64,000 nt of DNA from an uncultured Paracoccus sp. (lineage in GTDB: Bacteria; Pseudomonadota; Alphaproteobacteria; Rhodobacterales; Rhodobacteraceae). Positions 9,267-17,466 of this stretch are shown here, piece by piece. The stretch spans positions 124,001-188,000 of the forward strand of contig CAKTBJ010000001.1 in the NCBI GenBank assembly GCA_934533075.1, read 5' to 3'. A program made the translations under genes and the position numbers. Position 1 is the stretch's first letter, and the number at the start of each line of letters is the position of its first letter. The notes under the pieces are model-generated. The model searched no databases. It saw only the letters and a program-made list of their open reading frames with translations, and had not been told where the DNA came from.

Positions 9267-10418
9267 ATGCGTATTCTTGTTCTTGGTGGCGACGGTTATA
9301 TCGGCTGGCCCACCGCGATGCGGCTGTCCGCGGCCGGCCACGAGGTCATGGCGGTGGACAATTACCTGCGCCGCCGCCTGATGCGGGAAATCGACTGCGA
9401 CGCGCTGTTCGAGGTGCCCAACCTGCATGAGCGCGCCCGCATCTGGCAGGAGAGTTCCGGCCACGAGGTCGCGGTCCGCATCGGCGACCTGGACGAGTGG
9501 GACTTCATCGCCTCGGTCTTTCAGGAGTTCCGCCCCGAGGCGATCATCCATTACGCCGAGCAGCCCTCGGCGCCCTATTCGATGATCGACCGCCGGGCGG
9601 CGCGGCTGACGCTGGACAACAATCTGGGCGTGACCTTCAACACCATCCACGCGATGGCGCAGTTCACCCCCGACGCGCATCTGGTCAAGCTGGGCACGAT
9701 GGGCGAATACGGCACGCCCAATATCGACATCGAGGAAGGCTGGATCGAGATCGAGCACAAGGGCCGCAAGGGCAAGTTCCTGTTCCCGCGCGCCGCCGGC
9801 TCGCTTTACCATACGACCAAGGTGCTGGATACCGATCTGCTGTGGTTCTATGTGCGGATGTGGGACCTGCGCGTGACCGACCTGATGCAGGGTCCGGTCT
9901 ATGGCCTGACCACGAACGAAAGCGGCGAGGACGACCGGCTGTATTCCTTCCTGAACTATGACGAGGTGTTCGGCACGGTGCTGAACCGCTTCATGGTGCA
10001 GGCGGTGGCCGGCTATCCGCTGACCGTCTATGGCAAGGGCGGCCAGACCCGCGGCTATCTGCATCTGAAGGACGCGCTGCAATGCGTGCAGCTGGCGGTG
10101 GAGAACCCCGCCGGTGCCGGCGAGCTGCGGGTGTTCAACCAGTTCGTGGAAACCTTCAGCGTGAACGATCTGGCCGATCACGTCCGCCGGTCCGGCGCGC
10201 GGCTGGGGCTGGATGTCGAGGTGAAAAGCCTGCCCAACCCGCGCAAGGAGGCCGAGGATCACTATTACAACCCCGTGCATACCGGGCTGCTGGAGCTGGG
10301 CCTGAAACCCAATCCGCTGACGCCGGAGGTGATGGACGACATGATGCGGCTGACGATGAAATATCGCGACCGGATCGTGAACGACCGCATCTTCCGCGGC
10401 GTGAAATGGAAGAAATGA
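9267..10418 (+). CDS. sqdB: UDP-sulfoquinovose synthase-like protein
   Basis: A 383-residue NAD-dependent SDR protein very close to plant SQD1 and bacterial SqdB, which make UDP-sulfoquinovose from UDP-glucose and sulfite. Shared hallmarks are GGDGYIGW (residues 8-14), EQPSAPYSMIDR, KLGTMGEYGTPNIDIEEG and YGKGGQTRGYL. The catalytic trio Thr144, Tyr181 and Lys185 matches SQD1 Thr145/Tyr182/Lys186 almost exactly. None of the lipid-side partners (sqdA, sqdC, sqdD) is in the window. It sits instead between a WbpM-type dehydratase and glycosyltransferases, so it may supply a sulfosugar for a surface glycan. A related UDP-sugar epimerase activity cannot be excluded. Confidence 0.82.
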   Translation: MRILVLGGDGYIGWPTAMRLSAAGHEVMAVDNYLRRRLMREIDCDALFEVPNLHERARIWQESSGHEVAVRIGDLDEWDFIASVFQEFRPEAIIHYAEQPSAPYSMIDRRAARLTLDNNLGVTFNTIHAMAQFTPDAHLVKLGTMGEYGTPNIDIEEGWIEIEHKGRKGKFLFPRAAGSLYHTTKVLDTDLLWFYVRMWDLRVTDLMQGPVYGLTTNESGEDDRLYSFLNYDEVFGTVLNRFMVQAVAGYPLTVYGKGGQTRGYLHLKDALQCVQLAVENPAGAGELRVFNQFVETFSVNDLADHVRRSGARLGLDVEVKSLPNPRKEAEDHYYNPVHTGLLELGLKPNPLTPEVMDDMMRLTMKYRDRIVNDRIFRGVKWKK

Positions 10419-10422
10419 ATGT

Positions 10423-10445
10423 CGGCGGCCCCATGCGGGCCGCCG
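10423..10445 (+). other. Hairpin after sqdB-like gene
   Basis: A perfect 9-bp GC stem (10423-10431 with 10437-10445) and 5-nt loop lie 5 bp after the sqdB stop. No T-run follows, so it is a possible attenuator or mRNA-end stabiliser before the next gene. Confidence 0.5.
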
Positions 10446-10470
10446 CTTCCCTACCGACAAGGCCCTGCCG

Positions 10471-12756
10471 ATGACACCGACCCCCAGATCCCACAGCTTC
10501 GCCGCCCATCCCGGCCGCGTCCACGAACTGCGCCTGCTGCTGCGCGCCCGCAATCCCGGCACGGCCCTGCTGCCGGTGCCGCTGAGCCTGCGCTGCCTCG
10601 ACGCGCAGGGCCGGGCGCTGGACTGGCGGCTGGAGACCGGGACGCCGGTCCTGACCCAGCCCGCGCAGGTGCCGGCGTTGCCAGAGGGGGTGACGGGCGA
10701 TGGCGCGGAAGCGGCGGCGATGGTGTCGCTGCTGGTGCTGGCCTCGCCCGACGCGGCCCGGATCGAGGTCGGCGGCTGGGGCGACGGCATCACGGCCGAG
10801 CGGATCGAGTTGCTGGAGACCGCCATCGACTGGTCGGGCCGCGAGGCCGGGCAGCTGGCCACCGCGCGCACGGCCGCCGCCGAGGCCCAGGCCGCGCTGG
10901 CCCGCCGGCACCTGCCCGATACCGATCCCGGCCTGCTGGCCGAAATGCAGGCGCTGGCCGCCGCGCAAGTGGCTGCCTTGCAAGCCTATTTTACCGCCGG
11001 CGGCGATTGGGCGCCGGTGCTGGAGGCGCTGGACAACGCCGAGGCGCGGGCCGATTATCGCCTGCGCTGCGACCGGCTGCGGGCGCAGGCCGAGGCGCCG
11101 CCGCGCCTGGGCTTCATCGGGTCCGAGCGCGGGCGCGAGCGGCTGGAGGCGCTGGCGCATGTCACCTGGCTGCGCGAGGCGGAATGGCAGGACCAGCTGC
11201 GCCACCTGGACCTCGACCTGGTCGTGATCGAGGCCACCGGCGCCTCGGGCGCGGGCGACGAGACCGCCGACTGGGCGCTGGCCTTCGCCGCGCTGGACGG
11301 GGCGCTGCCGGCGCGCGGCGCGGCGCTGATCGAGGCCGCCGGACAGGCCGGCATCCCGGTGCATCTCTGGGCGACGGGCATGCCGGACAAGGCGCCGTTC
11401 TGGCGCGAGGCCGCGGCGCGGGCCAGCCGCGTGATCGCCGAGGGCGAAGGCGACTGGTCCGCCATCGCCCCCGACCACCTGCTGCCGCGCGCGACCGAGC
11501 CGGCGGCGGTCTCGCTGGCGGCGACCGGGCCAAGGGCGCGCGACCTGATGCTGGTGCCGGCGGGATCGGACCTGTATCAATTCCCCGAAATCCGCGCCTT
11601 CGTGAATGCCTGCGGCATGTATGATTGCGTGATCGCGGAATTCACCTACAACTTCGTGACCCCCGCCCTTCAAAAGCTGATCACCAATCCGCGCGCGACG
11701 CTGGTGGGCAGCACCAACCGCGCCGCGCAGCGGCATCTGTTGCAGAATGCCGGCATCGTGCTGCTGCCGGCGCAATCGCTGCGCAGCGACGCGGAATTGC
11801 TGGCGATTGCGATGGATGCGGTGGCCAGCGGCGCGATTCCGGTGCTGATCGGCCGGCCGCGCAGCCCCGAGCCGCTGCTGAACGCGCTGGACGTGGTGCA
11901 TTCCCCGCACGACCTGATGGAGTTGCAGGCGCTCTACCGCATCACCTGGCTGCGCGAGCGGCGGGCGCGGGCGCTGATGCGGCTGGTCTTCCGCCAGCAC
12001 GGCCACAGGTCGGAGCACCGCGCGGCCCTGCTGGGGCGCGATCCGTTCGGGCCGGAACTGGACGCGCCGCGCGTGACGGGGGTTCTGGTGACGAAACGCC
12101 CGCATCTGATCCGGGCCTGCCTGGACAGCTTCCGCCGGCAAAGCTGGGACAACCGCGAGTTGATCGTCGTGTTCAATACCGGCACCCTGCCCGAGGACCT
12201 GCCGGACCTGCGCGAGAACGAGCATGTCTTTGCCCTGCCCGAGGCCGCCAATATCGGCGAATGCCTGAACATGGGCATTGCCGCCGGCACCGGGTGCTAT
12301 TGGGTCAAGCTGGACGACGACGATTATTATAGCCGGCACTACTTCGAGGAAACCGCAATCTATTATCGGTCGAGTCAGGCGGATGTGGTAGGGCGGCAGG
12401 CAGTCTATTATTACCTCTCCGGCGAAGGCGCCTACAAGTCGCGCGAGATCATCGGTGCGCGATGCTATGCGCTGCTGTCGGACGCACCCAGGCTTGCCGG
12501 CGCCACCCTGTCGGGTGATGCGAGGCGCGGCATCGTCCCCTTCTCGCAAAGGGACCGGAATTCGTGTGATACGAATTGGGTCCATAATGTCGCGTCGTCC
12601 GGTGGCCGGATATTCTCGGCGGATTGCACCGGCATGGTTGCCTATCGGGATGCCGATGACAACAAGCACACCTGGAAATTTTCCGGTATCCCGGTTTTCG
12701 TCAATTCTTTCGTGACGCGATCGCCGGATCTTTTCGACCTGATCGAGAGGGCATGA
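10471..12756 (+). CDS. Large glycosyltransferase with C-terminal GT-A domain
   Basis: A 761-residue protein. The C-terminal part (from about residue 535) is a GT2-like domain: VTGVLVTKRPHLIRACLDSFRRQ, then NIGECLNMGI and the metal-binding KLDDDDYYS near residues 613-621. The middle (about 350-500) resembles a GT-B-like or glycosyl-chain module (ATLVGSTNRAAQRHLLQNAG), and the first 340 residues are Ala-rich, helical and unassigned. It probably adds a sugar to a surface glycan. The last 150 or so codons are noticeably less GC-rich than the rest of the gene, hinting at mosaic origin. It overlaps the next gene by ATGA. Confidence 0.75.
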   Translation: MTPTPRSHSFAAHPGRVHELRLLLRARNPGTALLPVPLSLRCLDAQGRALDWRLETGTPVLTQPAQVPALPEGVTGDGAEAAAMVSLLVLASPDAARIEVGGWGDGITAERIELLETAIDWSGREAGQLATARTAAAEAQAALARRHLPDTDPGLLAEMQALAAAQVAALQAYFTAGGDWAPVLEALDNAEARADYRLRCDRLRAQAEAPPRLGFIGSERGRERLEALAHVTWLREAEWQDQLRHLDLDLVVIEATGASGAGDETADWALAFAALDGALPARGAALIEAAGQAGIPVHLWATGMPDKAPFWREAAARASRVIAEGEGDWSAIAPDHLLPRATEPAAVSLAATGPRARDLMLVPAGSDLYQFPEIRAFVNACGMYDCVIAEFTYNFVTPALQKLITNPRATLVGSTNRAAQRHLLQNAGIVLLPAQSLRSDAELLAIAMDAVASGAIPVLIGRPRSPEPLLNALDVVHSPHDLMELQALYRITWLRERRARALMRLVFRQHGHRSEHRAALLGRDPFGPELDAPRVTGVLVTKRPHLIRACLDSFRRQSWDNRELIVVFNTGTLPEDLPDLRENEHVFALPEAANIGECLNMGIAAGTGCYWVKLDDDDYYSRHYFEETAIYYRSSQADVVGRQAVYYYLSGEGAYKSREIIGARCYALLSDAPRLAGATLSGDARRGIVPFSQRDRNSCDTNWVHNVASSGGRIFSADCTGMVAYRDADDNKHTWKFSGIPVFVNSFVTRSPDLFDLIERA

Positions 12757-13637
12757 TGGCAAAGGCAAGAAAATGTATCGGCTCGATGGCGACCTTTCCG
12801 GCGCGTTTCGATATTATCGCAACGACGCTGGCCAGCATCGCGCCGCAGCTCGACCAGCTTTATCTTTATGTCAACGAGGGTTTCGACGATCTGCCGGACC
12901 TGTCGCATCTGCCGAATGTCATTGCGATGGACGCGCGCGAACATGCCGGCGACCTTTCGGCGCGGGGCAAGATATTCCCGCTGCAATCCGTCAGGGACAG
13001 TATCGTCTTCACGCTGGACGACGATTTCATCTATCCGCCTGATTACGTCCGCCGCAACCGTGATATTCTGGAGAGAATGGGCGGGCGCTGCATGGTGACG
13101 ACGCATGGCGGAATCCTGCCGCCGCGCATCGACTGGTATTATGAACGCACGCATGTCTTTCGCTCGTTCGAGAAAGTGCCGGCGCTGCAACTCTGTGCGC
13201 TCGCCGGCAGCGGCACCGCGTGCTACGATCAACGCACGCTGAAGCTGGACCATGCTGCCTTGTTGCGCGAGACGATGGTGGACATCCAGATGAGCCTGGC
13301 AGCCCGTGCGGCGGGTCTGCCGATCTTCGTCGTGCCGCGCGGCGATGAATGGCTGAAGCCGATCTTCGTGCCCGGTCTTTGGGACACGTTCAAACGGTCG
13401 GGCCTGACTCCCCACACCTTTCTGGCCCGCGAAGTCGATTGGTCCTTCGACATCTATGCCGACATCCTGCGCGGCGCCATGAAGCAGGCGGGGGTGACGG
13501 CCGAGGAACTGGGCCTCGACCCCGAACTGGCCGATTGCCTGCATCGCGGCGGGCGGCCTTCGCAATGGCGGCAATCGCTGGTCAGCTATCGGCGGCGCCC
13601 GCAGTACCTGCAATTGCTGGCCCCGGAGCCGGCATGA
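12753..13637 (+). CDS. Putative glycosyltransferase (DDD motif)
   Basis: A 294-residue protein with a GT-A-like opening: CIGSMATFPARFDIIATTLASI, LYLYVNEGFDDLP, then FTLDDDFIYP near residue 90, the expected metal- and nucleotide-sugar-binding motif. The later VDIQMSLAARAAGLPIFVVPR fits the acceptor-side aspartate region. Its coding sequence is less GC-rich than its neighbours up to about 13,200. ATG at 12753 overlaps the previous stop; ATG 12756 is an alternative. It overlaps the following gene by 4 bp, so three genes are translationally linked. The sugar donor is unknown. Confidence 0.7.
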   Translation: MMAKARKCIGSMATFPARFDIIATTLASIAPQLDQLYLYVNEGFDDLPDLSHLPNVIAMDAREHAGDLSARGKIFPLQSVRDSIVFTLDDDFIYPPDYVRRNRDILERMGGRCMVTTHGGILPPRIDWYYERTHVFRSFEKVPALQLCALAGSGTACYDQRTLKLDHAALLRETMVDIQMSLAARAAGLPIFVVPRGDEWLKPIFVPGLWDTFKRSGLTPHTFLAREVDWSFDIYADILRGAMKQAGVTAEELGLDPELADCLHRGGRPSQWRQSLVSYRRRPQYLQLLAPEPA

Positions 13638-15346
13638 GCTGCTATCTGGTCATCGGCACCGGACGCAGCGGCACCTCGCTGGCCATGCAGGCGCTGGCGG
13701 CGCTGGGCGTGACCGTGCCGGGCGAACTGGTGCCGGCCAGCGAGAACAACCTGCGCGGCACCGGCGAGGCCATCGAGTTCCGCGACCAGTGCCGCGACCT
13801 GCACGGCGCGCTGGAGAATTTCGGCGGCTTTCGCCCGGACGGCTGGCTGGACGAGCCGGCCGCCGAGGCGGCCCGCGACTGGATGGCCGGTTTCCTGACC
13901 CGCACCGGCGCCGCCCGCCAGCCCATCGCCCTGAAATTCCCGCTGTCGGGCCTGTTCCTGCCCCTGTGGCAGCAGGCCGCGCAGGAGGCGGCCTGCCCGT
14001 TGCGGCTGGTCTGGGCCACGCGCGGGACGGGGCAGGTGATGCGCTCGCTGGTGGCGGCCTATGGCGCGTCCCCGCGCCGGGCCGCGCAGGTCTGGGGACA
14101 GCGCAGCTACTACCTGCTGCGCGACGCCCCCGACGATACGCTTTTGCTGCCCTTCGAGGGCTGGGCCGCCGATCCCGCCGGACAGGTCGCCGCGCTGGCG
14201 AAGCTGACCGGCGCCCCGGCCGCCGCGCGCAAGCGGGCGGCGGCGCAGTTCTCGGCGCGGCTGGACCATTCGACCGAGGAACCCGCCCCGATGCGCGACG
14301 CCGTGCGGGCGGTGGCGGAGGCGGTGGATGCGATGCTGGCCGGCAAATGCGGCGAACTGGGCAAGCTGGTGGACCGCGACGGGCTGCCTTGGCTGGAGGC
14401 GATGACGGCCCTGTCCGATCTGGTGGTGGCGCTGGTGCCGCGCGCGCCCTTCTCGACGGATGAGACCGAAATGCGGCTGCGCCTGTTGGCGCGGCTGGAA
14501 GAGACTGGTGTAAGGAGTGCGAAGGTGGACGAAGAACTGGGTATATTGTCGAACCGCATCAAAAGCCTGGCGGCCGAGAACCGGACCTTGCGCAGGCAAC
14601 CCCCGGCGGCGCCGGCCATCGGGCCGGTCCACCCCACCGCCGAGCTTGAGGAGAAGCAGGCCGAGATCGAGCGCCTGACCGTCTCCAACCAGCGCCTGGA
14701 CGACGAGCTGGGCGCCGTGCAGGACCAGCTTGCCGCCGAGGTCGCCAAGGCGGCCGAGCTGCGCGAGGCCTTTCAGCGCCTGAGCGCGCAGCGCGACCGG
14801 CTGGAGGAGGAGATCGAGGGCCGCTATCGCCAGCGCCTGAACCTCGCCGAGCGTCGCGACGTGAACCAGGCCAAGCGCATCGAGCAGTTCAGCGCCACCC
14901 GCGAGCGGCTGAACAAGCGCATCGAGGCGCTGACCACCGATAACGGCGCCTTGAAGACCCGCCGGGATACGTTGCTCAAGCGCGTGGATGCGCTGGAAAA
15001 GCAGCTTCAGGCCGTGACGACGCAGCGCGATACCCTGCAAGGCCGCGTCAAGACCCTGACCGAGGCCAACCGTGCCAACGCCGCCCGCTGCGAGGTGCTG
15101 AAGAAGCGGGTCGACATCCTGACCGCCGCCCAGTCGCAGCCGGCGGCGCAGCCTGCCGCGACGCCCGACCTGAATGTGGAGGTGCTGGAGCATGAGCTGG
15201 ACCTCGCCCGGCTGGAGGCCGCGGAGCTGGCCCAGCGGCTGCGCGAGGCCGAGCAGGTGCATGCCGAGGTGCTGAACAGCCGCTCGTGGCGGATGACGCA
15301 GCCGCTGCGCGTGGTGCTGGCCCGGCTGAAGCAGGGGCGGGACTGA
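13634..15346 (+). CDS. Sulfotransferase-like protein with long coiled coil
   Basis: A 570-residue protein with two parts. Residues 1-280 look like a P-loop sulfotransferase: the opening YLVIGTGRSGTSLAMQAL is the 5'-phosphosulfate loop, and RLVWATRGTGQVMRSLVAAYG corresponds to the 3'-phosphate-binding region. Residues about 297-545 are an almost uninterrupted coiled coil rich in Glu, Arg, Leu and Lys. The end (NSRSWRMTQPLRVVLARLK) resembles the tail motif found at the ends of many bacterial glycosyltransferases. The ATG at 13634 overlaps the previous gene by 4 bp. A role in sulfating the glycan made by this cluster is inferred. Confidence 0.7.
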   Translation: MSCYLVIGTGRSGTSLAMQALAALGVTVPGELVPASENNLRGTGEAIEFRDQCRDLHGALENFGGFRPDGWLDEPAAEAARDWMAGFLTRTGAARQPIALKFPLSGLFLPLWQQAAQEAACPLRLVWATRGTGQVMRSLVAAYGASPRRAAQVWGQRSYYLLRDAPDDTLLLPFEGWAADPAGQVAALAKLTGAPAAARKRAAAQFSARLDHSTEEPAPMRDAVRAVAEAVDAMLAGKCGELGKLVDRDGLPWLEAMTALSDLVVALVPRAPFSTDETEMRLRLLARLEETGVRSAKVDEELGILSNRIKSLAAENRTLRRQPPAAPAIGPVHPTAELEEKQAEIERLTVSNQRLDDELGAVQDQLAAEVAKAAELREAFQRLSAQRDRLEEEIEGRYRQRLNLAERRDVNQAKRIEQFSATRERLNKRIEALTTDNGALKTRRDTLLKRVDALEKQLQAVTTQRDTLQGRVKTLTEANRANAARCEVLKKRVDILTAAQSQPAAQPAATPDLNVEVLEHELDLARLEAAELAQRLREAEQVHAEVLNSRSWRMTQPLRVVLARLKQGRD

Positions 15347-15409
15347 CCGGGCTTGCCTTGCGGCCGGGTCCGGGTCAGGCTGGCGCGGACCCCGAGCAGG
15401 CAGGCCGCG

Positions 15410-15547
15410 ATGACCCCAGACCCTTCCGCCGAGATCGAGGCGTTGCTGGCCACGCCCCTGCCCGATGAGGCCTCCGAGGCCGAGCGCGAGGATTTCGCGC
15501 GCGGGCTGGCGGTTCTGGCCGATCTGCTGCGGGCGCTGGATGGGTGA
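15410..15547 (+). CDS. AtzG-like small subunit (DUF4089)
   Basis: A 45-residue acidic protein (PSAEIEALLATPLPDE through FARGLAVLADLLRALDG) that fits the DUF4089/AtzG family. These short helical proteins are encoded next to, and bind, AtzE-type amidases. It ends 8 bp inside the amidase gene, consistent with a coupled two-subunit enzyme. AtzG homologues are usually somewhat longer, near 65 residues, so this is a short version. Confidence 0.7.
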   Translation: MTPDPSAEIEALLATPLPDEASEAEREDFARGLAVLADLLRALDG

Positions 15548-16805
15548 GGTTTCCGCCACGCTGGCGCGGATGCTGGCCCGCATCGACGCGCATGAGGGGC
15601 GGCTGGCGGCCTTTACCTGCGTGATGGAGGAGCAGGCCCGCGAACGGGCCGCCGCCCTGGATGCGCTGCCGGTGGCCGGGCGCGGGCCGCTGCACGGGCT
15701 GGTGCTGTCGGTCAAGGACATCATCGACGTGGCGGGCGTGCCGACCACGGCGGCCTCGTTCAGCCGGCTGGATCACCTCGCCGGCCGGGACGCGCCGCTG
15801 GTCGCCCGGCTGCGGCAGGCGGGGGCGGTGATCCTGGGCAAGGCGAATTGCCATGAATACGCCTTTGGCGGCCCGGCCTTCGACCTGCCCTTTCCCCCGG
15901 CGCGAAACCCCTGGGACGACAGGCTTTTTCCGGGCGGCTCGTCCAGCGGATCGGGGGTGTCGGTGGCGGCGGGGTTCTGCCATGCCTCGATCGGCACCGA
16001 TACTGCCGGCTCGATCCGGCTGCCGGCGCATCATTGCGGCACCGTCGGGCTGAAGCTGGGCCGGCGCCCGGACCTGCTGGACGGCGTGCTGCCGCTTGGC
16101 CCCTCGCTGGACAGCGTGGGACCGCTGGCGCTGTCGGTGGCGGATTGCGCCGCGATCTTCCGGGTGCTGGTGCCGGATGCGGCGGCACCCGCGCGGGCGG
16201 GGCTGGCGATCCCCGAAGCCGGCTGGCTTTCGGCGCTGGATTGCTGCCCCGAAAGCCGCGCCGCCTTCGCCCGCGCCTGCGACGCCGCCCGCGCCGAGGG
16301 CCACGAGCCGACCCCCATCCCCCTGCCGCCGCTGGAGGCATTCCACGCCGCCGGCTCGGTGGTGATGATGGCCGAGGTCGCCCGCGCCTATGCCGGCCCG
16401 GTCCGCGCCCGTTGGCACCGCCACGGCGAGGTCTTCCGCGCCCGTGCGCTGCTGGGCGAGCGCATCCCGCAACGCCTCTACCGCGACGCGCTGGCGCGGT
16501 GTGCGGCGCTGGAGGCGCGGATGGCGGCGGCCCTGGACGGGATGGCGCTGCTGCTGCCCGGATCGGCGCAGGGGGCGGGACCGCTGGCGACGGTGGACAG
16601 GTTCTATTTCCTGCAAAAGCCGAACCTGAACATCCTCGCCAACTGCATTGGTGCCCCGGCATTGTCGCTGCCGGTTTTCCGCGATGCCGCCCGCCGCCCC
16701 TTCGGTGTCCAGATCCTCGCCGCGCAGGGCGCCGAGCCGCAGCTTCTCGCGCTGGGCGCGCGGCTGGAGGCCCGGCTGGCCTATCCGCACGCGCTGCCCC
16801 TGTAG
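15540..16805 (+). CDS. Amidase, AtzE-like amidase-signature family
   Basis: A 421-residue amidase-signature enzyme. The Ser-cisSer-Lys catalytic triad is complete: Lys59 in LSVKDIID, cis-Ser134 in PGGSSSGSG and nucleophile Ser158 in GTDTAGSIRLP. The GGSSSGS form of the loop and the small DUF4089 partner gene upstream point to the AtzE-like group (1-carboxybiuret or related amide hydrolases) rather than GatA. The substrate cannot be told from sequence. The ATG at 15540 overlaps the AtzG-like gene by 8 bp. The gene converges on a GST gene 9 bp away. Confidence 0.85.
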   Translation: MGEVSATLARMLARIDAHEGRLAAFTCVMEEQARERAAALDALPVAGRGPLHGLVLSVKDIIDVAGVPTTAASFSRLDHLAGRDAPLVARLRQAGAVILGKANCHEYAFGGPAFDLPFPPARNPWDDRLFPGGSSSGSGVSVAAGFCHASIGTDTAGSIRLPAHHCGTVGLKLGRRPDLLDGVLPLGPSLDSVGPLALSVADCAAIFRVLVPDAAAPARAGLAIPEAGWLSALDCCPESRAAFARACDAARAEGHEPTPIPLPPLEAFHAAGSVVMMAEVARAYAGPVRARWHRHGEVFRARALLGERIPQRLYRDALARCAALEARMAAALDGMALLLPGSAQGAGPLATVDRFYFLQKPNLNILANCIGAPALSLPVFRDAARRPFGVQILAAQGAEPQLLALGARLEARLAYPHALPL

Positions 16806-16814
16806 CCGGCGGCG

Positions 16815-17402
16815 TCAGTGCTCGCCGGTCTTGCGCACCGCCGGCCGGTCCATGCAGCGCGCCACCCAGCCGCGGATGGCCGGCGTGGCGGGCAGCGCGT
16901 CCCCGAACCAGGCGAAAGGCCCGGCGCAAAGCAGGTCGGCGGCGCTGTAATCCTGCCCCAGCAGATAGGGCCGCCGGGCCAGCACCTCGTCCAGCCGCGC
17001 CAGCGCGGTGTCGTAGTCGCGCAGTGACGCCTCGACCGCCGGATGCCTGATCCCGGCCCAGCCGAGGATGGCGACCGGCTCGAACACGCCCTGATACCAG
17101 ACCAGCCAGGACAGATAGCGCCCGCGCTCCGGGTGGCCGATCGCGCGCCCCAGCCCGGCCTGCGGGAAGCGGTCGGTCAGGTAGAGGACGATCGCCGCGC
17201 GCTCGCGAATCCGGTCCTCGCCATCGGTCAGGTAAGGCACCTTGCCCTCCGGGTGCGGGTTGGCCGGATCGCGCCCGCCGGACCCGTCCCGACGCGGGAT
17301 CGTCACCTCGACCGTGTGGACCCGATCCCCGGCGCCCAGCTCCAGGATCAGTTGCAGGATGCTGGTCGAGCGGCTTTGCGGCGCATGATAGAAGGTCAGC
17401 AT
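16815..17402 (-). CDS. Glutathione S-transferase family protein
   Basis: A 195-residue cytosolic GST. The N-terminal thioredoxin-like half begins LTFYHAPQSRSTSILQLI, with Ser residues at the glutathione-activating position, followed by GKVPYLTDGEDRIRERAAIVLYL (cis-Pro and gamma-Glu binding). The all-helical C-terminal half ends DYSAADLLCAGPFAWFG. The start at 17402 gives the usual N-terminus; the open frame upstream is not conserved. It diverges from a WYL-domain regulator 64 bp away, which may control it. Confidence 0.88.
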   Translation of the reverse strand: MLTFYHAPQSRSTSILQLILELGAGDRVHTVEVTIPRRDGSGGRDPANPHPEGKVPYLTDGEDRIRERAAIVLYLTDRFPQAGLGRAIGHPERGRYLSWLVWYQGVFEPVAILGWAGIRHPAVEASLRDYDTALARLDEVLARRPYLLGQDYSAADLLCAGPFAWFGDALPATPAIRGWVARCMDRPAVRKTGEH

Positions 17403-17466
17403 GGTTTGACTCCGTTGCGGTTTGCCGTCACAGCCTGATGCAACCCTGCTGACATAAGGTGACAGG

